NCBI GenBank assembly: GCA_946626905.1
Contig: CAMOVA010000002.1
Span: 1-62,128, forward strand
Source of the DNA: an uncultured Bacillota bacterium
GTDB lineage: Bacteria; Bacillota_I; Bacilli_A; RF39; UBA660
Reading direction: 5' to 3'
Length of the DNA stretch: 62,128 bases
Positions 1 through 6,752 of this stretch are shown piece after piece (position 1 is the first letter of the stretch; each line of letters opens with the position of its first letter). Below the pieces are notes generated by a model that ran no database searches, was not told the DNA's origin, and was given only the letters and a program-made list of their open reading frames with translations. The translations under genes and the position numbers were made by a program.

Positions 1-216
1 ACTAATCCTTTTGATATACAACAAGAAGTAACAGAACAAGCAGCAACTGATGATATGCCAGCAGTTGACGAATCACCAGTTTCAAATGAAGAAATTAGCA
101 ATGATATTGAATCTGCTTTTGATTTCGATGATAATAATGATATGGAAAACATATTAAATAATAAAAAAGAAGAAGAACAACCAGAAGAAGAACTAGAAGA
201 TATCTGGAAATTCTAA
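1..216 (+). CDS. C-terminal fragment of an acidic protein (unknown)
   Basis: Open from the first base to a TAA at 214-216, giving 71 residues of the C-terminus of a gene that begins outside the window. The tail is rich in Asp, Glu, Gln and Asn, contains Pro and Ser spacers, has no membrane segment, and ends in EDIWKF. A low-complexity acidic tail of this kind is usually disordered and follows a folded domain that is not visible here. A terminator-like hairpin follows at once and cdaA then has its own promoter, so this gene closes the preceding transcription unit. I do not recognise the family. The reading frame is convincing; function cannot be assigned. Confidence 0.6.
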   Translation, partial: TNPFDIQQEVTEQAATDDMPAVDESPVSNEEISNDIESAFDFDDNNDMENILNNKKEEEQPEEELEDIWKF

Positions 217-222
217 AATGTC

Positions 223-248
223 AAGTGTGTATAGGTTTACACACTTTT
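223..248 (+). terminator. terminator after the acidic-tail gene
   Basis: Nine-base arms AAGTGTGTA (223-231) and TACACACTT (238-246) around a 6-nt loop, followed by a short T run. The U tract is weak, so termination may be partial. Confidence 0.6.
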
Positions 249-302
249 ACTATTTGTTTACAAAAAATTTTCAAATGTGTTTAATTTCTAAAATTATTGT
301 GA

Positions 303-308
303 TATAAT
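303..308 (+). promoter_or_regulatory. extended -10 promoter of cdaA
   Basis: TATAAT at 303-308 preceded by TGA, giving TGaTATAAT. No good -35 is seen 17 bp upstream. It lies 24 nt before the cdaA start and after the upstream terminator. Confidence 0.6.
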
Positions 309-332
309 TTTAAAAAGAATAGGGGCGATATT

Positions 333-1163
333 ATGACTTTTGCAAGTATAACAAGTCTAATCACTAAACTACTAGATGTTTTATTGGTTTGGGCAGCTTT
401 TTATTACATATTAAAGAATTTAAGAAAAAATGTAAAAATGGTTTTACTATTTAAAGGAATGCTAATAATTATAATTATGAAAATTGTTAGTGATAAGCTA
501 AATTTAGTAACTATTGGATATATATTAGATTATGTTATTACATGGGGACCATTGGCTTTAATTGTCATTTTCCAACCTGAAATTAGAAATGTTTTAGAGT
601 ATTTAGGAAGAAGTCAATTATTAGGTAGACATAAAGTTTTATCTGTTGATGAAAGAGAAAAAGTGGTTTATGAAATAACTAACGCTATGGATTATCTAAA
701 GAAAGCTAGGATTGGTGCGCTTATTGTTATCGAAAGAGATAACAGTTTAAGTGACTATATTGAAAAATCTAAAAAGCTTTATGCGGATATTTCATCAGAT
801 TTACTTATTGCAATCTTTTTCCCAAATAATCCACTTCATGATGGTGGAGCAATTATTCAAGGAGATAAAATAACAAGTGCGGGTGCTGTTTTCCCTACTA
901 GTGAAAGTATGAAAATAAGCAAACGTTTAGGAACAAGACATAGAGCAGCTTTAGGTATATCTGAGAAAGGAGATTGTTTAGCTTTAGTAGTATCTGAAGA
1001 AACAGGTAGACTTTCTATAGCTATGAATGGAGAATTACATTATAATCTTACTTTAGATGATGTAAAATTAACTTTACTTGAAGAGTTAAGACCTAAGAAA
1101 TCTATTATTATGGATGAAGAAGAAGAGGAGGAATTAATTAATGAAGATGTTGAAAGCAATTAA
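333..1163 (+). CDS. cdaA: diadenylate cyclase CdaA
   Basis: Membrane enzyme that joins two ATP into c-di-AMP, the messenger controlling potassium, osmotic balance and wall integrity in Firmicutes. The 276 residues match the usual family length. Three hydrophobic segments fill roughly residues 5-80, followed by the DAC domain with LHDGGAII near 168-175 (the DGA-type catalytic motif, here with an extra Gly) and GTRHRAALG near 200-208 (RHR ATP-binding motif). A strongly acidic tail closes the protein. The ATG follows AGGGGCGAT. The last 23 bases overlap the start of cdaR, so the two are probably translationally coupled. glmM, the usual third gene of this cluster, is not here. Confidence 0.95.
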   Translation: MTFASITSLITKLLDVLLVWAAFYYILKNLRKNVKMVLLFKGMLIIIIMKIVSDKLNLVTIGYILDYVITWGPLALIVIFQPEIRNVLEYLGRSQLLGRHKVLSVDEREKVVYEITNAMDYLKKARIGALIVIERDNSLSDYIEKSKKLYADISSDLLIAIFFPNNPLHDGGAIIQGDKITSAGAVFPTSESMKISKRLGTRHRAALGISEKGDCLALVVSEETGRLSIAMNGELHYNLTLDDVKLTLLEELRPKKSIIMDEEEEEELINEDVESN

Positions 1164-2496
1164 GCAATTTTTCCTATCAATATGGAGTGTTATAGATAAG
1201 ATTATTGTTATGCCAATAACTAAACTTATTTATAAATTAACTTCAAGATTAAGTGATTCAAGTAAAAGAATTGAAAATTGGTTATCAAATGCTAACTCAT
1301 TATTATTTATATCATTGGTATTAGCAGTTATTGCCTTTATTGCAATAGATGTTAAAAAAATAACATTTACTGATACAAATGCAGAAGTATTAAAAGATCA
1401 AGAGTTAATAGCAACTTATAATGAAGAAGCATATGTTGTTGAAGGATTACCTGAGACTGTAGATGTAACATTAATTGGTAGTAAAACAGATCTTTATATA
1501 GCAAAACAATCATCTACACATGATGTTACAGTTGATTTAACAGGACTAAAACCAGGAACACATAAAGTAAATATTAATTATAATCAAAATGTAGGAAATA
1601 TACATTATATGGTTAATCCATCTACTGTTACAGTAGTAATATATCAAAAAGTTTCAAAAACAATGACATTAGATGTAGATATGGTTAATCAAGATAAATT
1701 AGATAAGAAATTAACAATAGATGATATGTCATACGATAATGATAAAGTAGTTATAAAAGGCGCTGAACATCAATTATCTGAAGTATCATCAGTAAAAGCA
1801 ATTCTAGATGTTAATGAATTCCCAGAACAAAAAGCTGGAAATATAACAGTAGAAAAAGTACCATTAAAAGCTTATAATTCAAAAGGAGAAGTAGTGGATG
1901 TTGAAATAGTACCTTCTACTATAGATGTTGATTTAAAACTATCATCTCCAAGTAAAGAAGTACCAATAAAAGTAATTCCAGAAGGAAATGTTGCTTTTGG
2001 TAAAGCTATAAATGCTATTTCACAAAGTTCAACTAAAGTAACAGTATATGGACCTGAAAAAGTATTAAATTCAATTTCGTCTATCCCTGTTAGTATAAAT
2101 GTTGATGGTTTAAAAACAGATAAAGAATATAAAGTTGAATTAAGCAAACCAGTTGGTGCAAGATCATTATCAACAAGCAATATAACAGTAAAAGTATCAT
2201 TAGGTGATGTAGCAAATAAAGACTTTAATAATATAAATATTGAATCAAGAAATCTAGCTGATGGATATAGTGTACAGGGAGTTGATGAAAAATCAACAAA
2301 AGTAGCTGTAACTGTAAAAGGTGTTCAATCAGTAATAAAGACTATAAAAGAAGAAGATATAACAGCTTACATAGACTTAAGTGGTTATACAGCAGGAGAA
2401 TATGTTGTTAAAGTTAACGTAGAGGGTTCAGATGTACGTGCTATGTATGAATCAAAAACTCAAAACGTTAAAATAAAAATAATAAAGAATAAATAA
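1141..2496 (+). CDS. cdaR: CdaA regulator, YbbR-domain protein CdaR
   Basis: Partner of CdaA: a single-pass membrane protein whose extracellular YbbR domains modulate diadenylate cyclase activity. The 451 residues show a cytoplasmic N-terminus of about 50 residues, one membrane segment near 54-70 (LLFISLVLAVIAFIAI), then a long beta-rich Thr/Val/Lys region made of several YbbR repeats of about 80 residues, each opening with a pattern like VDVTLIGSK or VTVYGPEK. The ATG lies inside the cdaA end and follows GAGGAGGAATTAATT, a strong ribosome-binding site. A strong terminator follows directly, so cdaA-cdaR form a two-gene operon. Confidence 0.92.
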   Translation: MKMLKAIKQFFLSIWSVIDKIIVMPITKLIYKLTSRLSDSSKRIENWLSNANSLLFISLVLAVIAFIAIDVKKITFTDTNAEVLKDQELIATYNEEAYVVEGLPETVDVTLIGSKTDLYIAKQSSTHDVTVDLTGLKPGTHKVNINYNQNVGNIHYMVNPSTVTVVIYQKVSKTMTLDVDMVNQDKLDKKLTIDDMSYDNDKVVIKGAEHQLSEVSSVKAILDVNEFPEQKAGNITVEKVPLKAYNSKGEVVDVEIVPSTIDVDLKLSSPSKEVPIKVIPEGNVAFGKAINAISQSSTKVTVYGPEKVLNSISSIPVSINVDGLKTDKEYKVELSKPVGARSLSTSNITVKVSLGDVANKDFNNINIESRNLADGYSVQGVDEKSTKVAVTVKGVQSVIKTIKEEDITAYIDLSGYTAGEYVVKVNVEGSDVRAMYESKTQNVKIKIIKNK

Positions 2497-2520
2497 ACAT
2501 ACTATTAAGTATGTTTTTTT
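2497..2520 (+). terminator. terminator of cdaA-cdaR
   Basis: ACATACT (2497-2503), loop ATTA, AGTATGT (2508-2514), then a T run to 2520. Confidence 0.9.
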
Positions 2521-2542
2521 ATTGTAAAATGAATAAAAAATA

Positions 2543-2571
2543 TTGACATGAATATAATTATTGTGTATAAT
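2543..2571 (+). promoter_or_regulatory. consensus promoter of infC-rpmI-rplT
   Basis: TTGACA (2543-2548), 17-bp spacer, TATAAT (2566-2571). A perfect vegetative promoter, placing the transcript start near 2578 and leaving a leader of about 140 nt before infC. Confidence 0.9.
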
Positions 2572-2577
2572 TTATAG

Positions 2578-2703
2578 CGAAGTCAAAAAAGAGGAAAGCG
2601 ATGTATCCACATCCACCTGATTGCGCAAAGCTTTAGGTAAGAAGCCATTAAATCTAATATTTAATATGCTTTTAAGTGGATACATTATGTATTCACTTTT
2701 TTA
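2578..2703 (+). ncRNA. L20-type leader with antiterminator and terminator
   Basis: Untranslated leader of the infC operon. Two exclusive pairings are visible. ATGTATCCAC (2601-2610) pairs perfectly with GTGGATACAT (2676-2685). Alternatively AAGTGGATAC (2674-2683) pairs with GTATTCACTT (2689-2698), followed by T to 2702, which makes an intrinsic terminator. Between the distant arms lies a compact ACCT...AGGT hairpin. In Firmicutes, L20 binds leaders at this place and represses the operon by attenuation. The family name is inferred from position and architecture, not from a covariance search. Confidence 0.75.
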
Positions 2704-2717
2704 TGGAGGTGTGAGAT

Positions 2718-3248
2718 ATCGCAAATAAAAATAAGGAATTGTATATTAATGAACAAATTCGTGCTAAAGAGGTAATGGTTATTGGACCTAATGGAGAACA
2801 ATTAGGTATTAAAAATATTAAGGATGCTCTTACTTTGGCGTCTTATGCAGGTTTCGATTTAGTTTTAATTAGTCCAAATGCAAATCCACAAGTTTGTAAA
2901 ATAATGGATTATAATAAATTTAAATATGAATCAAAAAAGAAACAAAAAGAAAATATTAAAAAGCAAAGAGAATCTAATTTGGAAGTAAAAGAATATAGAC
3001 TTTCTGTTACTATCGATAAACATGATTTTGATACTAAAGTACGCAATTCATCTAAATATTTAGAAAAAGGTCATAAAGTTAAAGTGTCTGTAAGATTTAA
3101 GGGTAGAGAATTAGCGCATCCAGAATTAGGTAAAGATGTTTTACTTCGTTTTGCTGAAGAAGTAAAAGAAATAGCTAACATTGATCAAAAACCTAAATTA
3201 GAAGGTAGATTTATGACTATGATGCTTATACCAAACAAGGAAAAATAG
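2718..3248 (+). CDS. infC: translation initiation factor IF-3, ATC start
   Basis: IF-3 keeps 30S subunits free and proofreads the start codon and initiator tRNA. 176 residues, normal length, with the N-domain beginning INEQIRAKEVMVIGPNGEQLG and the C-domain carrying KVSVRFKGRELAHPELG. The only well-placed start is ATC at 2718-2720: GGAGGTG at 2705-2711 lies 6 nt before it, an in-frame TGA (2712-2714) blocks anything further upstream, and the protein then opens M-A-N-K-N-K-E-L. The next possible start, TTG at 2739, would be too far from the ribosome-binding site and cut the N-terminus. Rare AUU/AUC starts let IF-3 repress its own synthesis. First gene of infC-rpmI-rplT. Confidence 0.93.
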   Translation: MANKNKELYINEQIRAKEVMVIGPNGEQLGIKNIKDALTLASYAGFDLVLISPNANPQVCKIMDYNKFKYESKKKQKENIKKQRESNLEVKEYRLSVTIDKHDFDTKVRNSSKYLEKGHKVKVSVRFKGRELAHPELGKDVLLRFAEEVKEIANIDQKPKLEGRFMTMMLIPNKEK

Positions 3249-3258
3249 GAGGATTATT

Positions 3259-3453
3259 ATGGCAAAGAAAACACAAAGAACACATAAAGGTATTGCTAAA
3301 GTTTGTAAAGTAAGACCTGGTGGAACAATTAAAATAGGAACACCTGGTTCAAGACATAATACAGGTAAAAAGAATGCTGCTTCAAATAGAAAAAGTAGAG
3401 CAGGTTCATTATTAACTAATTCAGATTATAAAAGATTAAAAGATTTAATATAG
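3259..3453 (+). CDS. rpmI: 50S ribosomal protein L35
   Basis: 64-residue basic ribosomal protein of the large subunit, full length. The N-terminus KTQRTHKGIAKV and the C-terminal YKRLKDLI match the L35 family, although the usual MPKMKTH opening is changed to MAKKTQRTH. The ATG follows AGGAGGATTATT. It sits 10 nt after infC and 13 nt before rplT in the classic infC-rpmI-rplT operon, under the same L20-responsive leader. Confidence 0.95.
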   Translation: MAKKTQRTHKGIAKVCKVRPGGTIKIGTPGSRHNTGKKNAASNRKSRAGSLLTNSDYKRLKDLI

Positions 3454-3466
3454 TAGGAGGAATAAT

Positions 3467-4024
3467 ATGACAAGAGTTAAAGGCGGAACAATTCATCGCG
3501 CTAGAAGAAAAAAAGTAATGAAAAGAGCCAAAGGTTATTTTGGTTCAAAACATAGATTATATAGAACAGCTAAAGAACAAGTTATGCATTCATTAAAATA
3601 TGCATATAGAGATAGAAGACAAAAGAAAAGAGATTTCAGAAAATTATGGATTACAAGAATCAATGCTGCTTGTAGACAAAATGATATAAGTTATTCTAAA
3701 TTCATCAACGGTTTATCTATAGCAGGAGTTACTGTTAACAGAAAAATGTTATCAGAAATAGCTATTGATTCACCAGAAAACTTTAAATCATTAGTTGATT
3801 TAGCAAAAGATGCTTTAAATGGTAACTTAAAAGAAGCTAAAGCAGAAACTAAAAAAACTGTAAAGAAAGAAACTGTTAAAGCTGAAACAAAAAAAGCAGA
3901 AAAAAAAGAAGATAAAGATTTATCTAAATTAACAGTTGCTGAACTTCGTGAAATGGCTAAAGCTAAAGGAATAGCTGGTATATCTTCTATGAAAAAAGCA
4001 GAATTATTAGATGCATTAAAATAA
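3467..4024 (+). CDS. rplT: 50S ribosomal protein L20 with C-terminal extension
   Basis: L20 is an early assembly protein of the 50S subunit and the likely repressor acting on the leader at 2578. Residues 1 to about 120 are a normal L20 (MTRVKGG, KRAKGYFGSKHRLYRTA, CRQNDISYSKFINGL). The protein then continues to 185, whereas the family usually ends near 118. The extra 65 residues consist of a Lys/Ala/Glu/Thr-rich linker and a final segment of about 33 residues (LTVAELREMAKAKGI ... MKKAELLDAL) that resembles the helix-extended-helix fold of Rho_N/SAP nucleic-acid-binding domains. The frame is continuous and a terminator follows the stop. The domain call is by eye. Confidence 0.95.
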   Translation: MTRVKGGTIHRARRKKVMKRAKGYFGSKHRLYRTAKEQVMHSLKYAYRDRRQKKRDFRKLWITRINAACRQNDISYSKFINGLSIAGVTVNRKMLSEIAIDSPENFKSLVDLAKDALNGNLKEAKAETKKTVKKETVKAETKKAEKKEDKDLSKLTVAELREMAKAKGIAGISSMKKAELLDALK

Positions 4025-4025
4025 A

Positions 4026-4051
4026 AGATAAGTAAAACTTATCTTTTTTTT
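4026..4051. terminator. bidirectional terminator, rplT / transglycosylase-like gene
   Basis: AGATAAGT (4026-4033), loop AAA, ACTTATCT (4037-4044), then T's. The minus strand also reads into a T-rich tail. The stop of the convergent gene lies within the hairpin. Confidence 0.88.
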
Positions 4052-5100
4052 GTGCTTAAATATGATGTGTTTTTTATAGTTGTTTTTGAAGTATCATTTA
4101 AACTTCTAACACATAATGTAGTATCATCTTTTAAATAACTAAGTACATGTTCTATATATTCATTATCTCCGCCATTACTACTTTTTATTAAATCAATGCA
4201 TTCATTAAAATTAGAACTATTTTGAATGCATTTACTTACGATTCCAATACCTTTATTGTATCCAAATATTGTTGCAATCAAGCATTCTTTTTTATTAAGC
4301 TTGTTAGAAAAATTATTACATATATAATTATAATAATTGTTGAATATCATACATCCTATTTTAATTCCATATTCATCATTATTATTAATTTCATTTATGT
4401 TGATAATTTGTTTTTCAAAATTATTTGTATCAAAGTTATATGCGGTTACTTCACAATTGTTCCATATTGATTCCACTTGCATTAATCCATGTCCACCAAT
4501 ATTACTATAATTTTTTAAATTATTTTTATTTTCTTGAGTTATAATAGCCATAACTAAATTGGGATCAAGTCCATACATTTTAGAATACTTGTCAATATAT
4601 AATCCATATTTTTCATATATTTGATAATCGTTATTTGAACGATCTTCATAGTCAAGAAAATAAGTTGTATCTTCATCAATTGTTTGTTCAATATTTTCTA
4701 TTTCATTTGAATCATTACTTTCATCATAAGTAAAATCATCTAGACTATTTTCTGCTTCAACATTAACATTTTGAACAACTTTTATTTCTGATTTAGGATT
4801 AATAAAAGAAGAAATAACATATATAAATGCCGCACCACTTAATACGGCAACCCCTTTAAATTTATTATTATGAGTTATAGTAGAATTAGGAATAGGGGCA
4901 TAATTTTTAATGAAAGTTTGATCATCAATAATTTTATCATTTCCTACTTTTTTAATTTGTATATTATTTAATCGATATTGTTTTGTGATAAGATGAGTTT
5001 CTTGTTTGCTGGTTGTTTTAATTAATTTATTATTGTGATATATTTTATAGAATTTAATTTTACCATCTGTGACAATCATTTTAATTATGTATTTATCCAT
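4039..5100 (-). CDS. membrane-anchored lytic transglycosylase-like (SLT) protein
   Basis: Probable peptidoglycan-cleaving enzyme acting outside the membrane. The 353-residue protein has a cytoplasmic N-terminal region of about 80 residues, one hydrophobic segment near 83-100 (VAVLSGAAFIYVISSFI), an acidic linker, and from about residue 160 a domain with the goose-lysozyme/SLT signature: MAIITQEN with the candidate catalytic Glu, then GGHGLMQVE, and later IFGYNKG. It starts 8 nt inside the end of the DUF1292 gene and is likely co-translated with it. The long N-terminal cytoplasmic part is unusual for a secreted hydrolase. Activity is inferred from motifs only. Confidence 0.75.
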   Translation of the reverse strand: MDKYIIKMIVTDGKIKFYKIYHNNKLIKTTSKQETHLITKQYRLNNIQIKKVGNDKIIDDQTFIKNYAPIPNSTITHNNKFKGVAVLSGAAFIYVISSFINPKSEIKVVQNVNVEAENSLDDFTYDESNDSNEIENIEQTIDEDTTYFLDYEDRSNNDYQIYEKYGLYIDKYSKMYGLDPNLVMAIITQENKNNLKNYSNIGGHGLMQVESIWNNCEVTAYNFDTNNFEKQIININEINNNDEYGIKIGCMIFNNYYNYICNNFSNKLNKKECLIATIFGYNKGIGIVSKCIQNSSNFNECIDLIKSSNGGDNEYIEHVLSYLKDDTTLCVRSLNDTSKTTIKNTSYLSTKKR

Positions 5101-5335
5101 AAAAATTCATCCATTCTTTATCAATTAAATCCCATTCTTTTTGTTCTAGAGGGATTAAGGTGATTTCATTACTATTATTTATAGTATATTTACTAGCGTT
5201 TACTTCTAGTTTATTGTCATCAGTTTTTTTACCTGTTGTATAAATAATATATTTATTATCACCTAAATTAAATGTATGAAGTATATCACAGCTTATAATT
5301 TTACCATCTATTTTAGTACTGAAACTTCCTAGCAT
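5093..5335 (-). CDS. DUF1292-family small protein
   Basis: 80-residue acidic protein without membrane segments. The spacing FNLGDNKYIIYTT ... ASKYTIN ... ITLIPLEQKEWDLIDKEW matches the YrzB/DUF1292 family of small Firmicute proteins of unknown function. The start is preceded by AGGTGAT on the minus strand. It overlaps the downstream transglycosylase-like gene by 8 nt. In other Firmicutes members usually lie near yrvK/yrrL genes, so this pairing is unusual and offers no functional clue. Confidence 0.65.
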   Translation of the reverse strand: MLGSFSTKIDGKIISCDILHTFNLGDNKYIIYTTGKKTDDNKLEVNASKYTINNSNEITLIPLEQKEWDLIDKEWMNFYG

Positions 5336-5408
5336 ATTATCACCTAGTATAATATTATCATATTTTTTTTATAAATGAAATATTCTAGAAAAAAATAAAA
5401 AAATCTGC

Positions 5409-5414
5409 TATAAT
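5409..5414 (+). promoter_or_regulatory. extended -10 promoter of htrA
   Basis: TGcTATAAT with the hexamer at 5409-5414, in the divergent gap between the DUF1292 gene and htrA, 72 nt before the htrA start. Confidence 0.5.
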
Positions 5415-5486
5415 TTTAGATAATAGGAACATTAAATTTCTACAAAATTATTAAAAAATTGTAATATACTAAATAAGGAGGTTTAT

Positions 5487-6686
5487 ATGGATATAAATGA
5501 AAAACAAAATATATTAATTAAAAGATTGTCTGTTTTACTTGGGGTAGTATTTGTAATTATAATAGGTATAGTTATATGGCTTTGTTATGACAAATTTTAT
5601 AATAAGCCAAAATCTACAAATAAAATAGAAATTCAAAAAACAACAACTGTATCTTCTGATGGAGAAACAAAAATTATAGATGTATCAGATGTCGTTTCTA
5701 ATGCGATGCCTTGCATAGTTGCAATTACATCTAAAACTAAAGTAACTAGTCCATATGGACCTTATTACTTTGGTTACAATAAAGAACAGTATTCAACAGG
5801 TGCGGGTTCTGGAATAATTATTAATAAAACAGATAAAGAGTTAATGATTTTAACTAATTATCATGTTATAGAAGATGCAGAAAAACTAACTGTTCAATTT
5901 ATAAATAATAAAAGTGTTGATGCTAGTGTAATAGGATCTTATGAAACACGTGACATTGCTGTTATAAGTGTAAAACTATCTGATTTGGATGGTGACACAA
6001 TTAAAAAAATTAGAATAGCTACACTAGGTGATAGTACAAAACTAAAAGTAGGAGAAGGAATAATCGCAATAGGTAATGCATTAGGTTATGGACAATCTGT
6101 TACAACTGGAGTAATAAGCGCATTAAATCGTGAAGTTACAATAGATAAAACAACAAATAATATGATTCAAATAGATGCTGCTATAAATGGAGGAAATAGT
6201 GGAGGAGCACTTCTTAATAGTAAAGGAGAAGTAATAGGTATTAATTCAGCTAAATATTCTAATAATTCTTCAAGTGGATCAAGTATAGAAGGTATGGGAT
6301 TTGCTATTCCTATTTCTGATGTTGAAGAATTAATAAATAAAATATTAAATGGTGAAACATTAAGTGAAAAAGAAAGAGGATATTTAGGAATTAGTGGTTA
6401 TATGATTACTAAAGAATATAGTAATTATTATGGAATACCTATGGGAATATATATTAGAGAAATATCTTCTAATAGTAATGCAGAAAGTGCTGGATTAAAA
6501 GTAGGAGATATTATTACTAGTGTAGAAGGAACTAAAGTGACAAGTTTTTCTGTATTAAGTGAAGAATTAATAGATAAAAAAGCTGGAGAAAAAATATCTT
6601 TAGTTGTTAAAAGTAAGGAAAATAATGGCTACAAGGATAAAGAAATAAAAGTTGTTTTATCTAATTATGATGACGTTAATAAGTAA
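5487..6686 (+). CDS. htrA: HtrA/DegP-type serine protease with PDZ domain
   Basis: Membrane-anchored extracytoplasmic quality-control protease. 399 residues: membrane segment near 13-33, a trypsin-like domain with the triad His126 (LTNYHVIED), Asp156 (TRDIAVI) and Ser238 (NGGNSGGALL), then one PDZ domain from about residue 300 (YLGISGYMI ... AGLKVGDIITSVEG). Length and order match the Firmicute HtrA/YyxA group. The ATG follows AAGGAGGTTTAT. It is transcribed alone from the gap shared with the divergent DUF1292 gene, and the ltaS-like gene downstream has its own promoter. Confidence 0.9.
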   Translation: MDINEKQNILIKRLSVLLGVVFVIIIGIVIWLCYDKFYNKPKSTNKIEIQKTTTVSSDGETKIIDVSDVVSNAMPCIVAITSKTKVTSPYGPYYFGYNKEQYSTGAGSGIIINKTDKELMILTNYHVIEDAEKLTVQFINNKSVDASVIGSYETRDIAVISVKLSDLDGDTIKKIRIATLGDSTKLKVGEGIIAIGNALGYGQSVTTGVISALNREVTIDKTTNNMIQIDAAINGGNSGGALLNSKGEVIGINSAKYSNNSSSGSSIEGMGFAIPISDVEELINKILNGETLSEKERGYLGISGYMITKEYSNYYGIPMGIYIREISSNSNAESAGLKVGDIITSVEGTKVTSFSVLSEELIDKKAGEKISLVVKSKENNGYKDKEIKVVLSNYDDVNK

Positions 6687-6696
6687 TTATATATAA

Positions 6697-6725
6697 TTGA
6701 AAAAACACTTAAAAAGTGGTATACT
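6697..6725 (+). promoter_or_regulatory. promoter of the LTA-synthase-like gene
   Basis: TTGAAA (6697-6702), 17-bp spacer, TATACT (6720-6725) preceded by TGG. The predicted transcript start lies after the GTG at 6732, which rules that codon out as the start. Confidence 0.65.
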
Positions 6726-6752
6726 TATTAAGTGAATATTGAGGTGATTATT

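Noticed and set aside
1872..2180. Minus-strand frame inside cdaR
   Set aside because: Shadow of a convincing YbbR gene; no start site and no recognisable product.
4222..4470. Plus-strand hydrophobic frame opposite the transglycosylase-like gene
   Set aside because: Antisense of an AT-rich coding region; Ile/Phe/Tyr-rich translation is typical of such shadows.
6732..6752. GTG 6732 as start of the LTA-synthase-like gene
   Set aside because: It lies right behind the -10 box and has no ribosome-binding site, while TTG 6753 is correctly spaced from GAGGTGAT.
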